The translations under genes and the position numbers were made by a program. 64,000 bases of DNA from contig NZ_FODY01000016.1 of NCBI RefSeq assembly GCF_900110485.1, positions 1 through 64,000 on the forward strand, read 5' to 3'. This document shows, piece after piece, positions 8,401 to 18,756 of this stretch. The DNA comes from Propionispora vibrioides. Lineage in GTDB: Bacteria; Bacillota; Negativicutes; Propionisporales; Propionisporaceae. The notes beneath the pieces are model-generated. The model was not told the origin of the DNA. It saw nothing but the letters and a program-made list of their open reading frames with translations, and did not search any database. Numbering within the stretch: the stretch's first letter is position 1; each line of letters begins with the position of its first letter.

Positions 8401-10905
8401 GATATCATTTTTTACAGCAACGGTAAGGTCATCACCACTGAAAATGGCAGCATTGTCCTGATTGCTAAAACTCTTAGCGTGCATAGCAAGGTTGCCGCCG
8501 CTTTGCACAGCAGAAGCCTGATTCAGGACGTCGCCAGCGGCCTCCAGCGTAAGGTCTTTACCTGTTACGACAGCCGCACCGGCGTTATTTCTTAGGTTGT
8601 CCGCCAAAATAACAGCTTGTCCGCCAGCCGTAACCTGTGAGCCTTGGTTTGACAGATCACCGTCAAGCGTAAGGTGAAGATCGCCGCCGCTGTGCAGCAC
8701 GGAACTGTCCGTATTGCTTAAGGCTTTAGCGGTGATGGTTGCCGTTTTTCCACTGTTCAGCATCGCCCGGTTGTTTTCCAGATTGTCCTTAAGTTGTACA
8801 TCGAGCGTACCGGCGGAATCAATAACGCCTTGAGCAGTATTGGCCAGGCGGTTTCCCGTTATGGCCGTATTGCCTGACATGATCATCTTTCCATTATTGG
8901 TTATATCACCGTTGGCGCTTAAGCTCAAATGATTAGCCCACAACTCTGAGGCTGTATTGGCAAAGGCATTGGTAATTACCGTAAGCTGTTCCGTAGCTGC
9001 CGCATTGAGACCGTCACCCTGAATCCATATGTTGCCGTTGGCAACCGGATAAAATTCCACATTACCATTCTGCCAGGTACTGATCAATCCGGTGGCCAGT
9101 GTGGCATTAGCCGTATTGATATAGCCAAGACCGTTAATCACCATACCGTTGGGATTGGCGATAACGATACTGGCCCGGTTGCCGGCTACTTCAATAAAGC
9201 CATTCAAGCTGCTGGACCGATTGCCGGTGACTTCATTTAAAATGACGCTGGCACCAGTTCCGGCCAGGCGGCTGTTATAGTCAATGTACCCGCCCAGTTG
9301 AGTGTAGGCATATTGTGTCGCATTGTTTAAGATCAGCCCGGAGGATTTAACATTAAAGTCGGTATATAGATTGCGTGACACACCACTGGCGGATGGTGTT
9401 GCGATCTGAACCAGATCAATACCGCTGGCCGTTCTATCGATCATTGGTTTATAAATATTAAGAGCTGCCGCATCCGCGGTAAGAGTCAGACCTTCTTCCT
9501 TGGCCACGGCCCGCGTGGCCGCCGTTCCCGGCTGCGCGGGGTTAATTACCGGCAGGTCCGGGATGTCCGGCAGCTCAGGTTGAATGGTATTGGGTATGAC
9601 TTCACTTACCGGCTGTTCCTCCGGCGGCTTAGGGTCGGTATTTCCCGGGTCCGGATTTTCCGGTTCCGGCTCCACCGGGTCGGGATCGGATTGATGTACT
9701 GTCGTATTCTGAGCCATCATCCGGTTAGGATCATAAGTTACCTTTTTGCCGGTCATAACAATATCCCGGCTTGCATTGATTGCTCCGCTTACATCAATAT
9801 TACCGGCAGCCGTCAAGGTTGCGTCGGCCGGAACGATACTGACCGCACCGCTGTTTCCGTCCTCGTCCTCCTCATCATCCTCATCACCGGCACTGATGAA
9901 GCCGCTGCTCGTAATCTGATCAGCAGAAATAGTAACATTTTTATTTGATGTAATTTGTCCATTATTTACAACAGAATCTTTCGAACTGATTGTCACGTCT
10001 TCCTTGGCATTAATATTTCCGTTGATTGTTATTTTTCCTTCATTGGTTAAAGAAAGCTCCTTATCGGCGGAAATCTCACCGTTAACCGAAACACCCAGCC
10101 CCTTCTCGGTACCAATCAACATGATTTTTCCGGCATACATGCCACCAACCGCCCCTACATCAAGGGCCACGCTCGGTGTGTCCGAAAGCGGAGCCGCGCT
10201 AAGCTCCGAAGTTGTCAAATCAGGATAATTTATCTTATTCGTACCTGTTACGACATGGATTTCATCGGCCCATACTTCGGCGTTGATTTTACTCGCTCTG
10301 GTTAAAATATCCAGTTTAGTAGCCGGATTGTCTTCACTCAACCCCTGCCCCTGGATGGCTACATCGCCGCGGTTTACATTAAAAGAGGCCAGATTTCCGC
10401 TATCATCAATATTCGGAGTTCCTGTTACCAGGCTGACCCGGCTGGTATTGATAAAACCGAAACCATCTCCCGTAATACCATTGGGATTGGCAATAATCAC
10501 AGCGGCCTGCGGCCCTGCTACTTCCAGCCTGCCGTTTAAATTGGTACGGTTGGAACCGGTCACTTCATTTACTATGATATTTGCCGCCGAGCCTTGTAAG
10601 TTGGCGTTGGCTTGTATAGTACCGGCAAGTACAGAGTTCGTTGACTGTAAGGCATTATTTAGCACAAGGCCGTTAACATTTACATTGAAGTCGGTGTATA
10701 AGTTGTGGGACAGCCCATTGGCGTTCGGCGCAGCAATGTCTACCACTGTCACCTGGTTTACTTCATTGATGATTGGCTTATGCGCGGCATCAGCCGAAGG
10801 GTCCGCCGTGGTATCGGCAAAAGCAGCCAGCGGCTGAGCCATAAAACTAATTACTATAAAAACAGAACTTATTTTCTTTATTGCCAGTCGTACTTTTTTC
10901 TTCAT
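2494..10905 (-). CDS. cdiA: CdiA-like filamentous hemagglutinin / TpsA exoprotein with two TPS domains
   Basis: A 2803-residue secreted exoprotein. It starts with a signal peptide (about 1-31) and a TPS/haemagglutination-activity domain (about 43-240; NEVTG and IIANPNGI motifs). An acidic patch (341-350) and a proline-rich linker (about 405-460) follow, then a second TPS domain (about 486-660; again NLYTDFNV, NEVTG, IVIANPNGM). Next are long FHA-type beta-helix repeats (GGDLxLxxxGDxxNQ pattern) to about residue 1400 and hemagglutinin repeats to about 2350. The C-terminal part has the CdiA pretoxin layout (LHALVGGIMSDLGGNSFASGAAGAGVNE, then LHQWASVLVG) and ends in a toxin tip of about 250 residues that I do not recognise. 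The gene follows cdiB by 12 bases. The 3' end below about 3840 is clearly more AT-rich than the rest, as expected for an exchanged toxin module. Confidence 0.88.
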   Translation of the reverse strand: MKKKVRLAIKKISSVFIVISFMAQPLAAFADTTADPSADAAHKPIINEVNQVTVVDIAAPNANGLSHNLYTDFNVNVNGLVLNNALQSTNSVLAGTIQANANLQGSAANIIVNEVTGSNRTNLNGRLEVAGPQAAVIIANPNGITGDGFGFINTSRVSLVTGTPNIDDSGNLASFNVNRGDVAIQGQGLSEDNPATKLDILTRASKINAEVWADEIHVVTGTNKINYPDLTTSELSAAPLSDTPSVALDVGAVGGMYAGKIMLIGTEKGLGVSVNGEISADKELSLTNEGKITINGNINAKEDVTISSKDSVVNNGQITSNKNVTISADQITSSGFISAGDEDDEEDEDGNSGAVSIVPADATLTAAGNIDVSGAINASRDIVMTGKKVTYDPNRMMAQNTTVHQSDPDPVEPEPENPDPGNTDPKPPEEQPVSEVIPNTIQPELPDIPDLPVINPAQPGTAATRAVAKEEGLTLTADAAALNIYKPMIDRTASGIDLVQIATPSASGVSRNLYTDFNVKSSGLILNNATQYAYTQLGGYIDYNSRLAGTGASVILNEVTGNRSSSLNGFIEVAGNRASIVIANPNGMVINGLGYINTANATLATGLISTWQNGNVEFYPVANGNIWIQGDGLNAAATEQLTVITNAFANTASELWANHLSLSANGDITNNGKMIMSGNTAITGNRLANTAQGVIDSAGTLDVQLKDNLENNRAMLNSGKTATITAKALSNTDSSVLHSGGDLHLTLDGDLSNQGSQVTAGGQAVILADNLRNNAGAAVVTGKDLTLEAAGDVLNQASAVQSGGNLAMHAKSFSNQDNAAIFSGDDLTVAVKNDIENHTSTISAGGKAQLSGKSLQNTGNALLYAGGDMGVTVDHAIQNDKSTVKSDGSSTLQVETLSNQNGAYLSAKGNLEVTATDSVVNQGSLLNGLADAKVTTGTFSNQDGAVLQAKQNIMLQSTGEFTNQAAAVKADGDLTIMAADIVNRDHALIHSGEKLTLTAEKDVTNQTSVLESGDALTATMQNLTIGDKSVVTSGKNLQWQASADIVNANSTVKSGGAVQITGQNLSNDTVYFKSAGDVTINLSEKLSNKNTTIAVDGNTRLKARNMANQAGSAIFTDKNLTVDATETIDNQNSVMAAGGFAQFNAANLNNTDNAMLYSSDDMEINAQDNVLNQSSSIQSQKDIRIKAQKLVNEKTIFNTDWNVKNQNISYAIPPIAGHYSANRNFAREIKTGTIQQETATAQIAADHDITIDAAVVNHYSTITAGHDLTITGPSVENYGYQGTIITTDKGNDNHFWKYKHHSKHHLHCHWVYGTTVIPYYAQTVVDTDTARLGVLSGVNKVTVVADTIDNKTFDAGKNVIQRDAKKAIEPNVLSQLTNKEKGKATTQVNPQVAEMNTEPSIGSLAINTQIFSIHTEPSAKYLIETNEKFANYHNFLSSDYLLERIKTNPEKVMKRLGDGYYEQQLVTEQITEMTGKKLLTNYGSELEQYKALMENAAVFADTYNLSVGVALTKEQMALLTSDIVWLVEEEINGEKVLVPEVYLAGLKEGDLTNSGAIITGTDVELIAKDDLKNVGTIKADKNLTVNAKNITNENGTITADDLKLTAKQAITNSSGTISGSDVSLQADTIVNQTNTRTDTYRELEQTKILDTASITAGNNLTLRAEDSITNRGAQLSAGKELILTAKKDIDIESVSQEKHVAVSYAKSSAEENDVAHIGSSLGGTNVTISGQNINIKGSGVAASDTIQLTATHDVNITAEKDLTQTDASVGQRGGYYFNRQQNTDETVAGSSIAAGKGINVDGQNIVVKGSGISSETGKINLTADQNVTITNETERHESLHEEHREKTGFLSSTKTDIYDYQSQDKVKGSSLSGHELAVTANENVTVQGSSAVADQDVTLKATTGNINIEAAEEISRSDYEKSVKKSGLFSGGGIGFTIGKQSQKSTNELDSVSQAGSVVGSTGGNVTLEAGKDVAVTASDIISGQDTTITGQNVTIQAADNIDKEHDTYQFKQSGLSVSLGGRAIDNIQAVYQPAKRATEVEDSRLKALYDYKAVKAVDNLSKGKNADGSDPKGGGLSVSVSLGTTKQQSETNAEAVTAAPSQVTAGGDVNITATGVKDKDGQVIDGGDLNIIGSTVDGKNIHLKAANDVNLIAADNTTQSETTNSGKSASIGVSLSQGQAPGFFLGGNKSKGNENGNTLTHTNTQITATDTVTIESGEDTNLKGAQVKGKTVNVKADGDLNLESLQDEDNYKETNKSAGATINFGAGGVSGIGSASKGKINSEYQSVTEQTGIYAGEGGFDIQVGQNTDLKGAVISSEATPDKNKLSTDTLTYSDIENHADYSASSVGVNLDTRKYSKDDPNYKNQGLTPDIGVPAKGSANSTTKSAIASGTVDVRSNPNQDISSLNRDTTNVVNTLGKIFDKKSVQEKQELSKLFGELAYEEVHKISDRAKEAAQNELNKAQADANSTPEQLAALQAKVDSWDTGGSNKTALHALVGGIMSDLGGNSFASGAAGAGVNEAVQKELSKITEPDLHQWASVLVGTAAAKTIGGNGQSGASTGASGTKNNELSGIVEKRQLSDAQIEMYEKMQAELEESKTGATDFMREYQDLASWLYVDDKAVAAAGAYGTEYAMDTKIASMLLNHALYGNGEAMHFGFGESVSADLTNSAILKNGIKKAAADLSPGQTKYVYASIDYNQEDENKNAPSLDQKLAYGNLKVAIQITRDENNNISFYGQAGDAYNFEYHNYVEKIESVKNQGLKEIFKAGVLTLINNGAVAYQNTGALQPFTWTADIQGMIAGG

Positions 10906-10917
10906 TTTTCCACCTCT

Positions 10918-12621
10918 TTATAGCTCCATTAGAACTTGAAAGCCGCAGGCCTGTTTGGCCGTTTGAAAGCCATCGGGCTTTTTCAGGGGCCAGCCGATAA
11001 AGGCATCATATTGAATCTTTTTCAGGCTGCCTCTGATACCGACCGCACTACCCCAGAGTTCCTTACCCAAAGCAGCTTCCGTCGAAGGTCCCTGAATTTT
11101 TCCGTAGTCAACGGCCAAATAGAGTTGATTGTTTTTATTGACCGGCAATCTAATTTCATTCTGAACAATCAATCCGTTTTCCGCCGACAAGGTCTGCTCC
11201 CCATCAAAGCCTCTAACCGTATACCGTCCGCCAATACTAAAAAATTCCGAACCGTATGTCAAATCGTCCGTTCTTTGCCCTCGAATATGTAAATTATACG
11301 AGCTTTTCAGATGCCCGATTTTTAGCGGACTGTCCATAGCAAAATCGGCTAGCAGCATATCATAGCGGGTTGTCGCTTGACCGGGCACATGATCGGTCAC
11401 ACCATCTCTCGCCCCAAGGCAGGGAATTCCTTTTTGATACCGCACAGCCGCATCCAGCACCGTGTTGCCGACATATTGCCGCTGGGTGACTCCCAGACGC
11501 AGCGCTGTCGTATCCTGCCGTTGCACTGTAACCTCCGTATCGTCAATAAAACTTCGTCTGCTTTTCTTGATCAGACCAACTTCCATATTGGTTTTTCTGG
11601 TCTGGTCGCGACTTAACAAATGCGTCACCGTAAACTGCAGGTTTCCCGTTTCTCCCGACTGCAAAAAAGGGACTACTGCGGTACGCACTGTTTGATGATA
11701 AGAATAGCGGCTCCCGCTAAACGTCAATGTGTCCTTACCGGAGGGTATCGAATAATAAAAGCTGCTGGCTCTTGTCCCCTTGATTTCGCCATCCCTGACA
11801 GCATCCTGATTTACGGAAATATTGATGATATCATTGACAGCAAACAGATTATCCAGTTCCAGGGATGCCGTCCTCTGCAGCTTACCGGTGTTGTCCGTAC
11901 CGGAGTCGTCAAGGGAGTTAATGAGCTTCCAGGGCTTTTTCCGGGTCACAGTCAGAACGATGTTACTCTGGCCGGCAATGGCCGCCGGTTCAATCTTAAT
12001 AGCCACATCCTGAGAGGGTACTCTTTTCATTTGTTCCAATCCCTGTTCCAAATCACGGATGTTCAATAAATCACCGGGACGGGCGGAGAAAGCGTTTTTC
12101 CAGGTCCCCGGTATTGTAGGATCGGAAAAACGGATTTCGCCAAGCGTCCCGGCGGCAAGATCAACAAGTAAGGTTCCTGTAGAGATATCCTGTTCCTTCA
12201 CATATACCCGGGTAGTGACATAGCCTTTATCGACAAGCGCTTCATTAATTTGTTTTGTCAACAAGTTAATTCCCTGAATACCAATTTTCTGATTTTGATA
12301 CTGCTGCAAATATCTTTGAGCCCAGAGAAATTTATCCGCATAGGCGCCTCTCAATTGAATTGTTTTAATATAGAAACTGGGAGCTTCTTGCGGCAAATCA
12401 ATCTTTTTCAACCCCGAGCTTTCTTTTCTTAGCCTTTCCATCGGTGCTTGTGTTCGCTTACGCTGTTCTTCGGTTGACTCTTTTGCCGCAATAGAATGTT
12501 CCTGTTTTTGCAAAAACTCCTCCTGCTGCCTTAACTCATCATCGCTAGGCTGAGCAAAAGCTGCCTGATGCATCAGAAAAAAAGAAAGCAACAGCAGCCC
12601 TATCTTACTATGTCGTTTCAT
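10918..12621 (-). CDS. cdiB: CdiB/TpsB outer-membrane transporter
   Basis: 567 residues. A signal peptide ending near AFAQ (about 24) is followed by a charged linker helix, a POTRA_2 domain (about 85-160; FYIKTIQLRG start, KGYVTTRVYV), a ShlB-type second POTRA and a 16-strand-type barrel. The barrel contains the conserved VRGF motif near residue 470 that marks the L6 loop of Omp85/TpsB proteins. It exports its partner, the exoprotein encoded 12 bases downstream. Length is normal for the family. Its presence shows that the host has an outer membrane. The start is supported by an AGGTGGATGA-type ribosome site. Confidence 0.92.
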   Translation of the reverse strand: MKRHSKIGLLLLSFFLMHQAAFAQPSDDELRQQEEFLQKQEHSIAAKESTEEQRKRTQAPMERLRKESSGLKKIDLPQEAPSFYIKTIQLRGAYADKFLWAQRYLQQYQNQKIGIQGINLLTKQINEALVDKGYVTTRVYVKEQDISTGTLLVDLAAGTLGEIRFSDPTIPGTWKNAFSARPGDLLNIRDLEQGLEQMKRVPSQDVAIKIEPAAIAGQSNIVLTVTRKKPWKLINSLDDSGTDNTGKLQRTASLELDNLFAVNDIINISVNQDAVRDGEIKGTRASSFYYSIPSGKDTLTFSGSRYSYHQTVRTAVVPFLQSGETGNLQFTVTHLLSRDQTRKTNMEVGLIKKSRRSFIDDTEVTVQRQDTTALRLGVTQRQYVGNTVLDAAVRYQKGIPCLGARDGVTDHVPGQATTRYDMLLADFAMDSPLKIGHLKSSYNLHIRGQRTDDLTYGSEFFSIGGRYTVRGFDGEQTLSAENGLIVQNEIRLPVNKNNQLYLAVDYGKIQGPSTEAALGKELWGSAVGIRGSLKKIQYDAFIGWPLKKPDGFQTAKQACGFQVLMEL

Positions 12622-12816
12622 TCATCCACCTCAAAAAAATACCATTTTTACATTTTCTCAAATAAAATTCCAAGATTTCTATATTTACCATTGGATTCCA
12701 ATTTCCTCTTAAATTACGCTCTTTTTCGTCCGACATAAAACCTGACATTTTTACAAAAACATTCATCATTTCACAATATCCAACCTTAATCTACAGAACA
12801 TTTATTATATACAACA

Positions 12817-12866
12817 AAAAAACGACTTATTTTCAAAAAAAAATTTTGAAAAAATAAGTCGTTTTT
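12817..12866 (-). terminator. Terminator downstream of clpB
   Basis: A 15-bp AT-rich stem (AACGACTTATTTT with its complement) flanked by A and T runs on both sides, so it can work in both directions. It closes clpB. The region 12622-12816 upstream of cdiB is AT-rich and holds no gene. Confidence 0.8.
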
Positions 12867-12905
12867 ATCTATTATTGTTGTTACCCTTACAGCTAAAACC
12901 AGCTA

Positions 12906-15485
12906 TTACCTGCCTTCAACTGTCAGCTTCCCGCCAATCACCGACAGGTGCACCGTTCCTTCTTCGGGAATCTGGCCGGTGACGATTTTTTTGCCCAGTT
13001 CGGTTTCCACTGTACGGCTGATCAGCCGTTTCAAGGGACGGGCGCCGAAGGCCGGGTCGTAGCCTTCCTGGGCGAGCAGCGCTTCGACGTCTTCGTTCCA
13101 CTCTAGGGTAAGGTTAAGCTGTTTTTGCAGCCGCTGCTTTAAATTCTGCAGCAGCAGGCCGGCAATGTTCCGCACTTCCTTCGGCGTTAACGCCTTAAAG
13201 ACGATAGTGTCGTCAATGCGGTTTAAGAATTCCGGGCGGAAATAGCTTTTCAGAATGGCAAAGACAGCTTCCTGTGCGGCAGTACCTTCTTTTTTCAGGA
13301 TTTCCGCCGACCCCAGATTGGAGGTCATAATAATGATAGTATTCTTAAAATCGACCGTCCGTCCCTTGCTGTCGGTCAAACGGCCGTCGTCCAGGATTTG
13401 CAGCAGCACGTTGAAGACATCAGGATGGGCCTTCTCGATTTCGTCCAGCAGCAGCACACTGTAGGGACGGCGGCGCACCGCCTCAGTCAACTGACCGCCC
13501 TCGTCGTAGCCGACATAGCCGGGCGGTGCACCGATCAACCGGGCCACGGCATGTTTTTCCATATACTCGCTCATGTCAATCCGGATCAGGCTGCGTTCGT
13601 CATCGAACAGCACCTCGGCCAGTGTCTTGGCCAGCTCGGTTTTCCCGACGCCGGTCGGTCCCAGGAAGATGAAAGAGCCAATCGGACGGTTCGGATCCTT
13701 GATGCCGGCTCTGGCCCGGATAATAGCCTCACTGACAGCCTGCACCGCCTGATCCTGGCCGACTACCCGCTGATGCAGGATGGTTTCCAGACCGGCCAGT
13801 TTCTCCCGTTCACCGGCCAGCATGCGGCTGACCGGAATGCCGGTCCAGCGGCTGACGATTTTGGCGATATCGTCTTCGTCCACCTCTTCTTTGAGCAGCA
13901 CCTGCTGAGTCCGTTTTTGTGCCAGCGCGGCTTCTTCCTGCTGCAGCTCCTTTTCCAGAGCCGGCAGCCGGCCGTATTTCAGCTCGGCCAACCGGTTTAA
14001 ATCATAGGCCCGTTCGGCATTTTCCATTTCTGTCCGCACGGCTTCCATTTGCTTTTTCAGTTCCCGCAGTTTGACAATGCCCTGCTTTTCCACATCCCAC
14101 TGACCGCGCAAGCTGTCGGCCTGAGCCCGCAGTTCCCGCAGCTCCGCCTCGATACCGGCCAGCCGGCTGTGAGCCGCCGCTTCCGTTTCCTTGCGCAGGG
14201 CCTGTTCCTCAATCTCCAGTTGCAGCACCCGGCGGGATACTTCATCCAATTCGGCCGGCATGGAATCAATTTCGGTGCGCAACCGGGCCGCCGCTTCATC
14301 GACCAGGTCGATAGCCTTATCGGGCAAAAACCGGTCGGCAATATACCGGTCCGACAGCGTCGCCGCCGCAATCAGGGCCGCGTCCTTAATCTTCACCCCA
14401 TGGTGGACCTCATAGCGTTCCTTTAAGCCCCGCAGAATGGAGATGGTATCTTCCACCGAAGGTTCGCCGACCAGGACCGGCTGGAAGCGCCGTTCCAGGG
14501 CCGTATCCTTTTCGATATGGGCGCGGTATTCATTCAGCGTCGTAGCCCCGATGCAGCGCAGTTCCCCTCTGGCCAGCATGGGCTTTAAAATATTGCCGGC
14601 ATCCATGGCGCCTTCGGCGGCACCGGCTCCCACCACGGTGTGCAGTTCGTCAATAAACAGGACAATGCGCCCTTCGGCCTGCAAAATTTCATCCAGTACG
14701 TTCTTCAGCCGTTCCTCAAATTCACCGCGGAATTTCGCCCCGGCCACCAGGGAACTCAAATCCAGCGAGTACAGGATTTTATCCTTTAGACTTTCCGGCA
14801 CGTCGCCGGCCACAATCCGCCGGGCCAGACCCTCGACAATGGCTGTTTTACCGACACCGGGCTCGCCAATGAGCACCGGGTTATTTTTGGTCCGCCGGGA
14901 GAGAATTTCCACCACCCGCCGGATCTGCTCATCGCGGCCGATCACCGGGTCCAGTTTGCCTTCCCGCGCCAGCGCCGTCAAATCGCGGCCGTATTTCTCC
15001 AGCGCCTTAAACGCTTCGTCCGGATTATCGCCGGTAATGCGCCGGCCCTGACGGTAAGCACTAACCAACTGCTGCAAACGGCTGCGGTGCAGTCCGAACT
15101 TCCGGCACAAATCCACCACATCGCTGTCGCCGTCATCAGCCAGCGCCATCAGCATATGTTCGGTGCTAATATATTCATCCTGCATATTGGCCGCAATTTC
15201 CTCAGCCAAAGCCAGTACGCGGAGCATAGCCGTATTCATCCTGAGCCCGCTTTCCTGACCACGGACGGCAGGCTGTTGTTTAAGCAAGGCTTCCGCCTGT
15301 TTTTGAAAAAGCTTTGTGTCCACCTGCGCTTCCTTAAGGAGGTGCGCGGTCATGCCGTCATCTTCTTTCAGCAAGGCCAGCAATAAATGTCTTGTTGTCA
15401 TTTCCTGGTGATAATACCGGGCGCAGAACTGTTGCGCGGCCGACAGAACCGCCATCGCCTTCTGCGTATATTTTTCCTGATTCAT
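12906..15485 (-). CDS. clpB: ATP-dependent disaggregase ClpB
   Basis: 859 residues, the usual ClpB length. Order of parts: double Clp-N repeat (1-145), AAA+ domain 1 with Walker [10 protein letters not shown] and Walker B VLFIDELH, long coiled-coil M domain (about 400-525) that separates ClpB from ClpA/ClpC, AAA+ domain 2 with GPTGVGKTE and [10 protein letters not shown], and a C-terminal D2-small domain. It rescues aggregated proteins with DnaK in the cytoplasm. The start ATG follows a GGGGGGA ribosome site. It is a single-gene unit between two terminators. Upstream lies an unusual triple TCAAA repeat (see 15575-15596). Confidence 0.97.
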   Translation of the reverse strand: MNQEKYTQKAMAVLSAAQQFCARYYHQEMTTRHLLLALLKEDDGMTAHLLKEAQVDTKLFQKQAEALLKQQPAVRGQESGLRMNTAMLRVLALAEEIAANMQDEYISTEHMLMALADDGDSDVVDLCRKFGLHRSRLQQLVSAYRQGRRITGDNPDEAFKALEKYGRDLTALAREGKLDPVIGRDEQIRRVVEILSRRTKNNPVLIGEPGVGKTAIVEGLARRIVAGDVPESLKDKILYSLDLSSLVAGAKFRGEFEERLKNVLDEILQAEGRIVLFIDELHTVVGAGAAEGAMDAGNILKPMLARGELRCIGATTLNEYRAHIEKDTALERRFQPVLVGEPSVEDTISILRGLKERYEVHHGVKIKDAALIAAATLSDRYIADRFLPDKAIDLVDEAAARLRTEIDSMPAELDEVSRRVLQLEIEEQALRKETEAAAHSRLAGIEAELRELRAQADSLRGQWDVEKQGIVKLRELKKQMEAVRTEMENAERAYDLNRLAELKYGRLPALEKELQQEEAALAQKRTQQVLLKEEVDEDDIAKIVSRWTGIPVSRMLAGEREKLAGLETILHQRVVGQDQAVQAVSEAIIRARAGIKDPNRPIGSFIFLGPTGVGKTELAKTLAEVLFDDERSLIRIDMSEYMEKHAVARLIGAPPGYVGYDEGGQLTEAVRRRPYSVLLLDEIEKAHPDVFNVLLQILDDGRLTDSKGRTVDFKNTIIIMTSNLGSAEILKKEGTAAQEAVFAILKSYFRPEFLNRIDDTIVFKALTPKEVRNIAGLLLQNLKQRLQKQLNLTLEWNEDVEALLAQEGYDPAFGARPLKRLISRTVETELGKKIVTGQIPEEGTVHLSVIGGKLTVEGR

Positions 15486-15574
15486 GACAGATCCCCCCTC
15501 GCGTAACTCTGTTTGCTTACATATAGGTTACATTTATAATGTAGCAAAAAATTCCCAACTATACAAGGAAAATA

Positions 15575-15596
15575 TTTGACTTTTTGACCTTTTGAT
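15575..15596 (-). promoter_or_regulatory. Triple TCAAA repeat upstream of clpB (CtsR-like?)
   Basis: On the minus strand three heptad-like units (ATCAAAA, GGTCAAA, AGTCAAA) repeat with an 8-base period. The classical CtsR operator has two RGTCAAA heptads with a 10-base period. The place and core fit clp control, the spacing does not. Confidence 0.35.
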
Positions 15597-15602
15597 TCAA
15601 AT

Positions 15603-15645
15603 AAAAACAGAGGTATTAGGGCGCGTTCTCGCTCCGCTACCTCTG
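15603..15645 (-). terminator. Terminator after chemoreceptor gene
   Basis: CAGAGGTA and TACCTCTG arms around a GC-rich loop, followed on the minus strand by TTTTTAT. It lies just past the chemoreceptor stop. Confidence 0.75.
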
Positions 15646-15658
15646 CTCTCATAAAAAA

Positions 15659-17122
15659 TCAGGCTACACTTACATCGGCCCCCAGTACACCGATACGGCC
15701 CCCGGCGCCGCTGATCGGCACGGCGATGGTGACGCAGGGTTTGTGGGATATGGCCGACACATAGGCAGCCGACACATAGGTTTTCCCCTCCGCCGCTTCC
15801 TGGAACCATTCCCGCGACCCGGCGTTGGCAATGCCGGCCGGTGGCAGGGAAATAATGAACTCACCCTCCAGATTGTTACTCCAGATTGCTTCCAGGTTAG
15901 CATGGGTTTGTAAAAAGCCGGATAACACCGTTTTATGTACTGCCGGCTCCAGACTGAATAGCGACTGCTCCCTGGCAAGGGCAGTCAGCTGCTCCTTTAA
16001 ACGCTGAATCTGGTTTTGCATCTCCGGGCTGACAGTTACCAAAGTGATCTTCTGGGTGGTATCCACCAATGACTTGGCGACCTTGGCCAGCAAATTACCC
16101 ATGTTGCGTGTTTCCGCCAGATGGCGTTCCTGATCGGCAATGGAACCGACCACTTCATCAATATGGAGCGCCGCCTGTTCGCACATCTGGGCCATGTCAT
16201 TCAACGTATCCGAGGCGCCGTTGGTTGCGGCCAACTGTGATTGCCGGGCTGCACTGGCTTCCGACAGTTGATCTTCAATTTGGGAACTGGCCGCCAGGAT
16301 TTCCTTCAGGCTGCCATCAGCTTCCTGCATCGCCTTAACACCATTTTCCACCGACTTAGCCCCTTCCTCGACAGCGGCAGCGGCGGCAGCCACGCCTTCG
16401 TCAATTTGGGCTAACAGGCCATTGGCCGACGAAGCGGCTGTGGCGCTGGCTTCGGACAGCTTCTGTATTTCCTGGGCCACCACAGCGAAGCCCCGGCCGT
16501 GCTCGCCGGCCCGGGCCGCCTCAATGGCGGCGTTCAAGGACAGGAGATTGGTTTGCGTGGATATTCCCTGAATGGCGCCCAGGAAACTGTCAATCTCCCG
16601 CGCCATTTTGGTTAGATTCCGGATACAGGCTTCAATTCTGGTCGAGGACTGCTGAATGGCTGTCATCGCGTCCGCGGCCTCCAGCACTGCCTGACAACCT
16701 TGCTCGGCGATATGCCTGGTTTTAATGCTATCCTGATGAATACCGCCGGCCACCTGCGTAATGGTTTGCGCCGTCTGGACCACCTGATCGATTTCCTGTT
16801 TGGCCTGGGAGGCTCCGTTCAGGAGACTGGCGGCCAGCTTCTGCGTGCCGGCAGTCTCCTGATGAATCTTGCCGCCCAGCGTATCGGCATTGACAATGGC
16901 TTTGTTAACCTGTTTTACGGCGGCCATCACCTGGCTGGACGCCACCTGCGACTCCTGAGTAAAGCTGCGGATCATTTCCGCCATGGCCTGAATATGCCCG
17001 GCCAGCGGCTGCAGCTCCTTCGGATACTCCTCCGGCTTCAATTCACCTGCTATATTCCCGGCTGCATATTGACTCGTCTGTTCGGCCAATTGCTGTAACC
17101 CTTTGCTGCTAAACCACCGCAT
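15659..17122 (-). CDS. Soluble methyl-accepting chemotaxis protein with C-terminal Cache-like sensor
   Basis: 487 residues without a membrane segment. The first 100 residues are a short helical region. The MCP signalling domain spans about 110-350 and contains the hairpin tip ([22 protein letters not shown], residues about 185-206, then [16 protein letters not shown]), which binds CheA and CheW. The C-terminal 110 residues ([19 protein letters not shown], then VTIAVPI and GVLGADVS) resemble the membrane-distal part of a Cache/PAS-like ligand domain. This reversed order, signalling first and sensor last, occurs in a class of cytoplasmic Firmicutes receptors. The ligand is unknown. A GAGGCGG ribosome site precedes the ATG. 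Confidence 0.88.
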   Translation of the reverse strand: MRWFSSKGLQQLAEQTSQYAAGNIAGELKPEEYPKELQPLAGHIQAMAEMIRSFTQESQVASSQVMAAVKQVNKAIVNADTLGGKIHQETAGTQKLAASLLNGASQAKQEIDQVVQTAQTITQVAGGIHQDSIKTRHIAEQGCQAVLEAADAMTAIQQSSTRIEACIRNLTKMAREIDSFLGAIQGISTQTNLLSLNAAIEAARAGEHGRGFAVVAQEIQKLSEASATAASSANGLLAQIDEGVAAAAAAVEEGAKSVENGVKAMQEADGSLKEILAASSQIEDQLSEASAARQSQLAATNGASDTLNDMAQMCEQAALHIDEVVGSIADQERHLAETRNMGNLLAKVAKSLVDTTQKITLVTVSPEMQNQIQRLKEQLTALAREQSLFSLEPAVHKTVLSGFLQTHANLEAIWSNNLEGEFIISLPPAGIANAGSREWFQEAAEGKTYVSAAYVSAISHKPCVTIAVPISGAGGRIGVLGADVSVA

Positions 17123-17145
17123 CGTCGCCGCCTCCTCAAAAAAAT

Positions 17146-17177
17146 AGAGCCACTTCTCCCCTTAGAGAAATGGCTCC
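17146..17177 (-). terminator. Terminator after metY copy 1
   Basis: GAGCCATTTCTC and GAGAAGTGGCTC pair and are followed on the minus strand by ATTTTTTT. It separates the sulfhydrylase gene from the chemoreceptor gene. Confidence 0.85.
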
Positions 17178-17248
17178 TTTGCCAAAATTTATATTCTAAA
17201 TTCTAGCGAAATGTTCTCTTTTTGTCAATGAAAAACCAAGAAACAATG

Positions 17249-18550
<1,302 letters not shown>

Positions 18551-18574
18551 CTATTCGCTATATTGTTGTGATAA

Positions 18575-18634
18575 TAAAAAAGCCAAGGAAAGCACTCGAG
18601 GTGTTTCCTTAGCCTTCAGTCTTTCTGATCAGCT
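18575..18634 (-). promoter_or_regulatory. UGR/AG attenuator, copy 1 (metY leader)
   Basis: Minus-strand RNA: AGC-UGA-UCAG-aaaga-CUGA-AG-GCU, then the terminator stem GGCUAAGGAAA with its complement and UUUUUU. The outer AGC/GCU helix shares its 3' strand with the terminator 5' strand, so the two folds exclude each other. It ends 40 bases before metY. I know no described family with this consensus. Confidence 0.8.
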
Positions 18635-18657
18635 TATTCACTATCTTCTTTTGTTAT

Positions 18658-18686
18658 AAAATACCATGAAGCCCTCAGCAAGTCAA
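18658..18686 (-). promoter_or_regulatory. Sigma-A promoter of metY copy 1
   Basis: TTGACT (18686-18681), 17-base spacer, TATTTT (18663-18658) on the minus strand. The transcript would start about 17 bases before attenuator copy 1. Confidence 0.65.
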
Positions 18687-18756
18687 GCCTTTTTTTACCA
18701 GTCTTTGCCCGGTCTCGGCCAGTCCCCGCCGCCTGTAATATTTTATCGGTTTATCG

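Noticed and set aside
5428-9930. CTGATCAGCAG strings on the plus strand within cdiA (near 5430 and 9918) that look like the attenuator core
   Set aside because: They lie in coding repeats, lack the CUGA-AG-GC half and have no terminator behind them. They come from codon use of the beta-helix repeats.
17146-17177. Hairpin before the chemoreceptor gene as a further attenuator
   Set aside because: The upstream sequence does not form the UGR/AG hairpin. It is placed as the terminator of metY.
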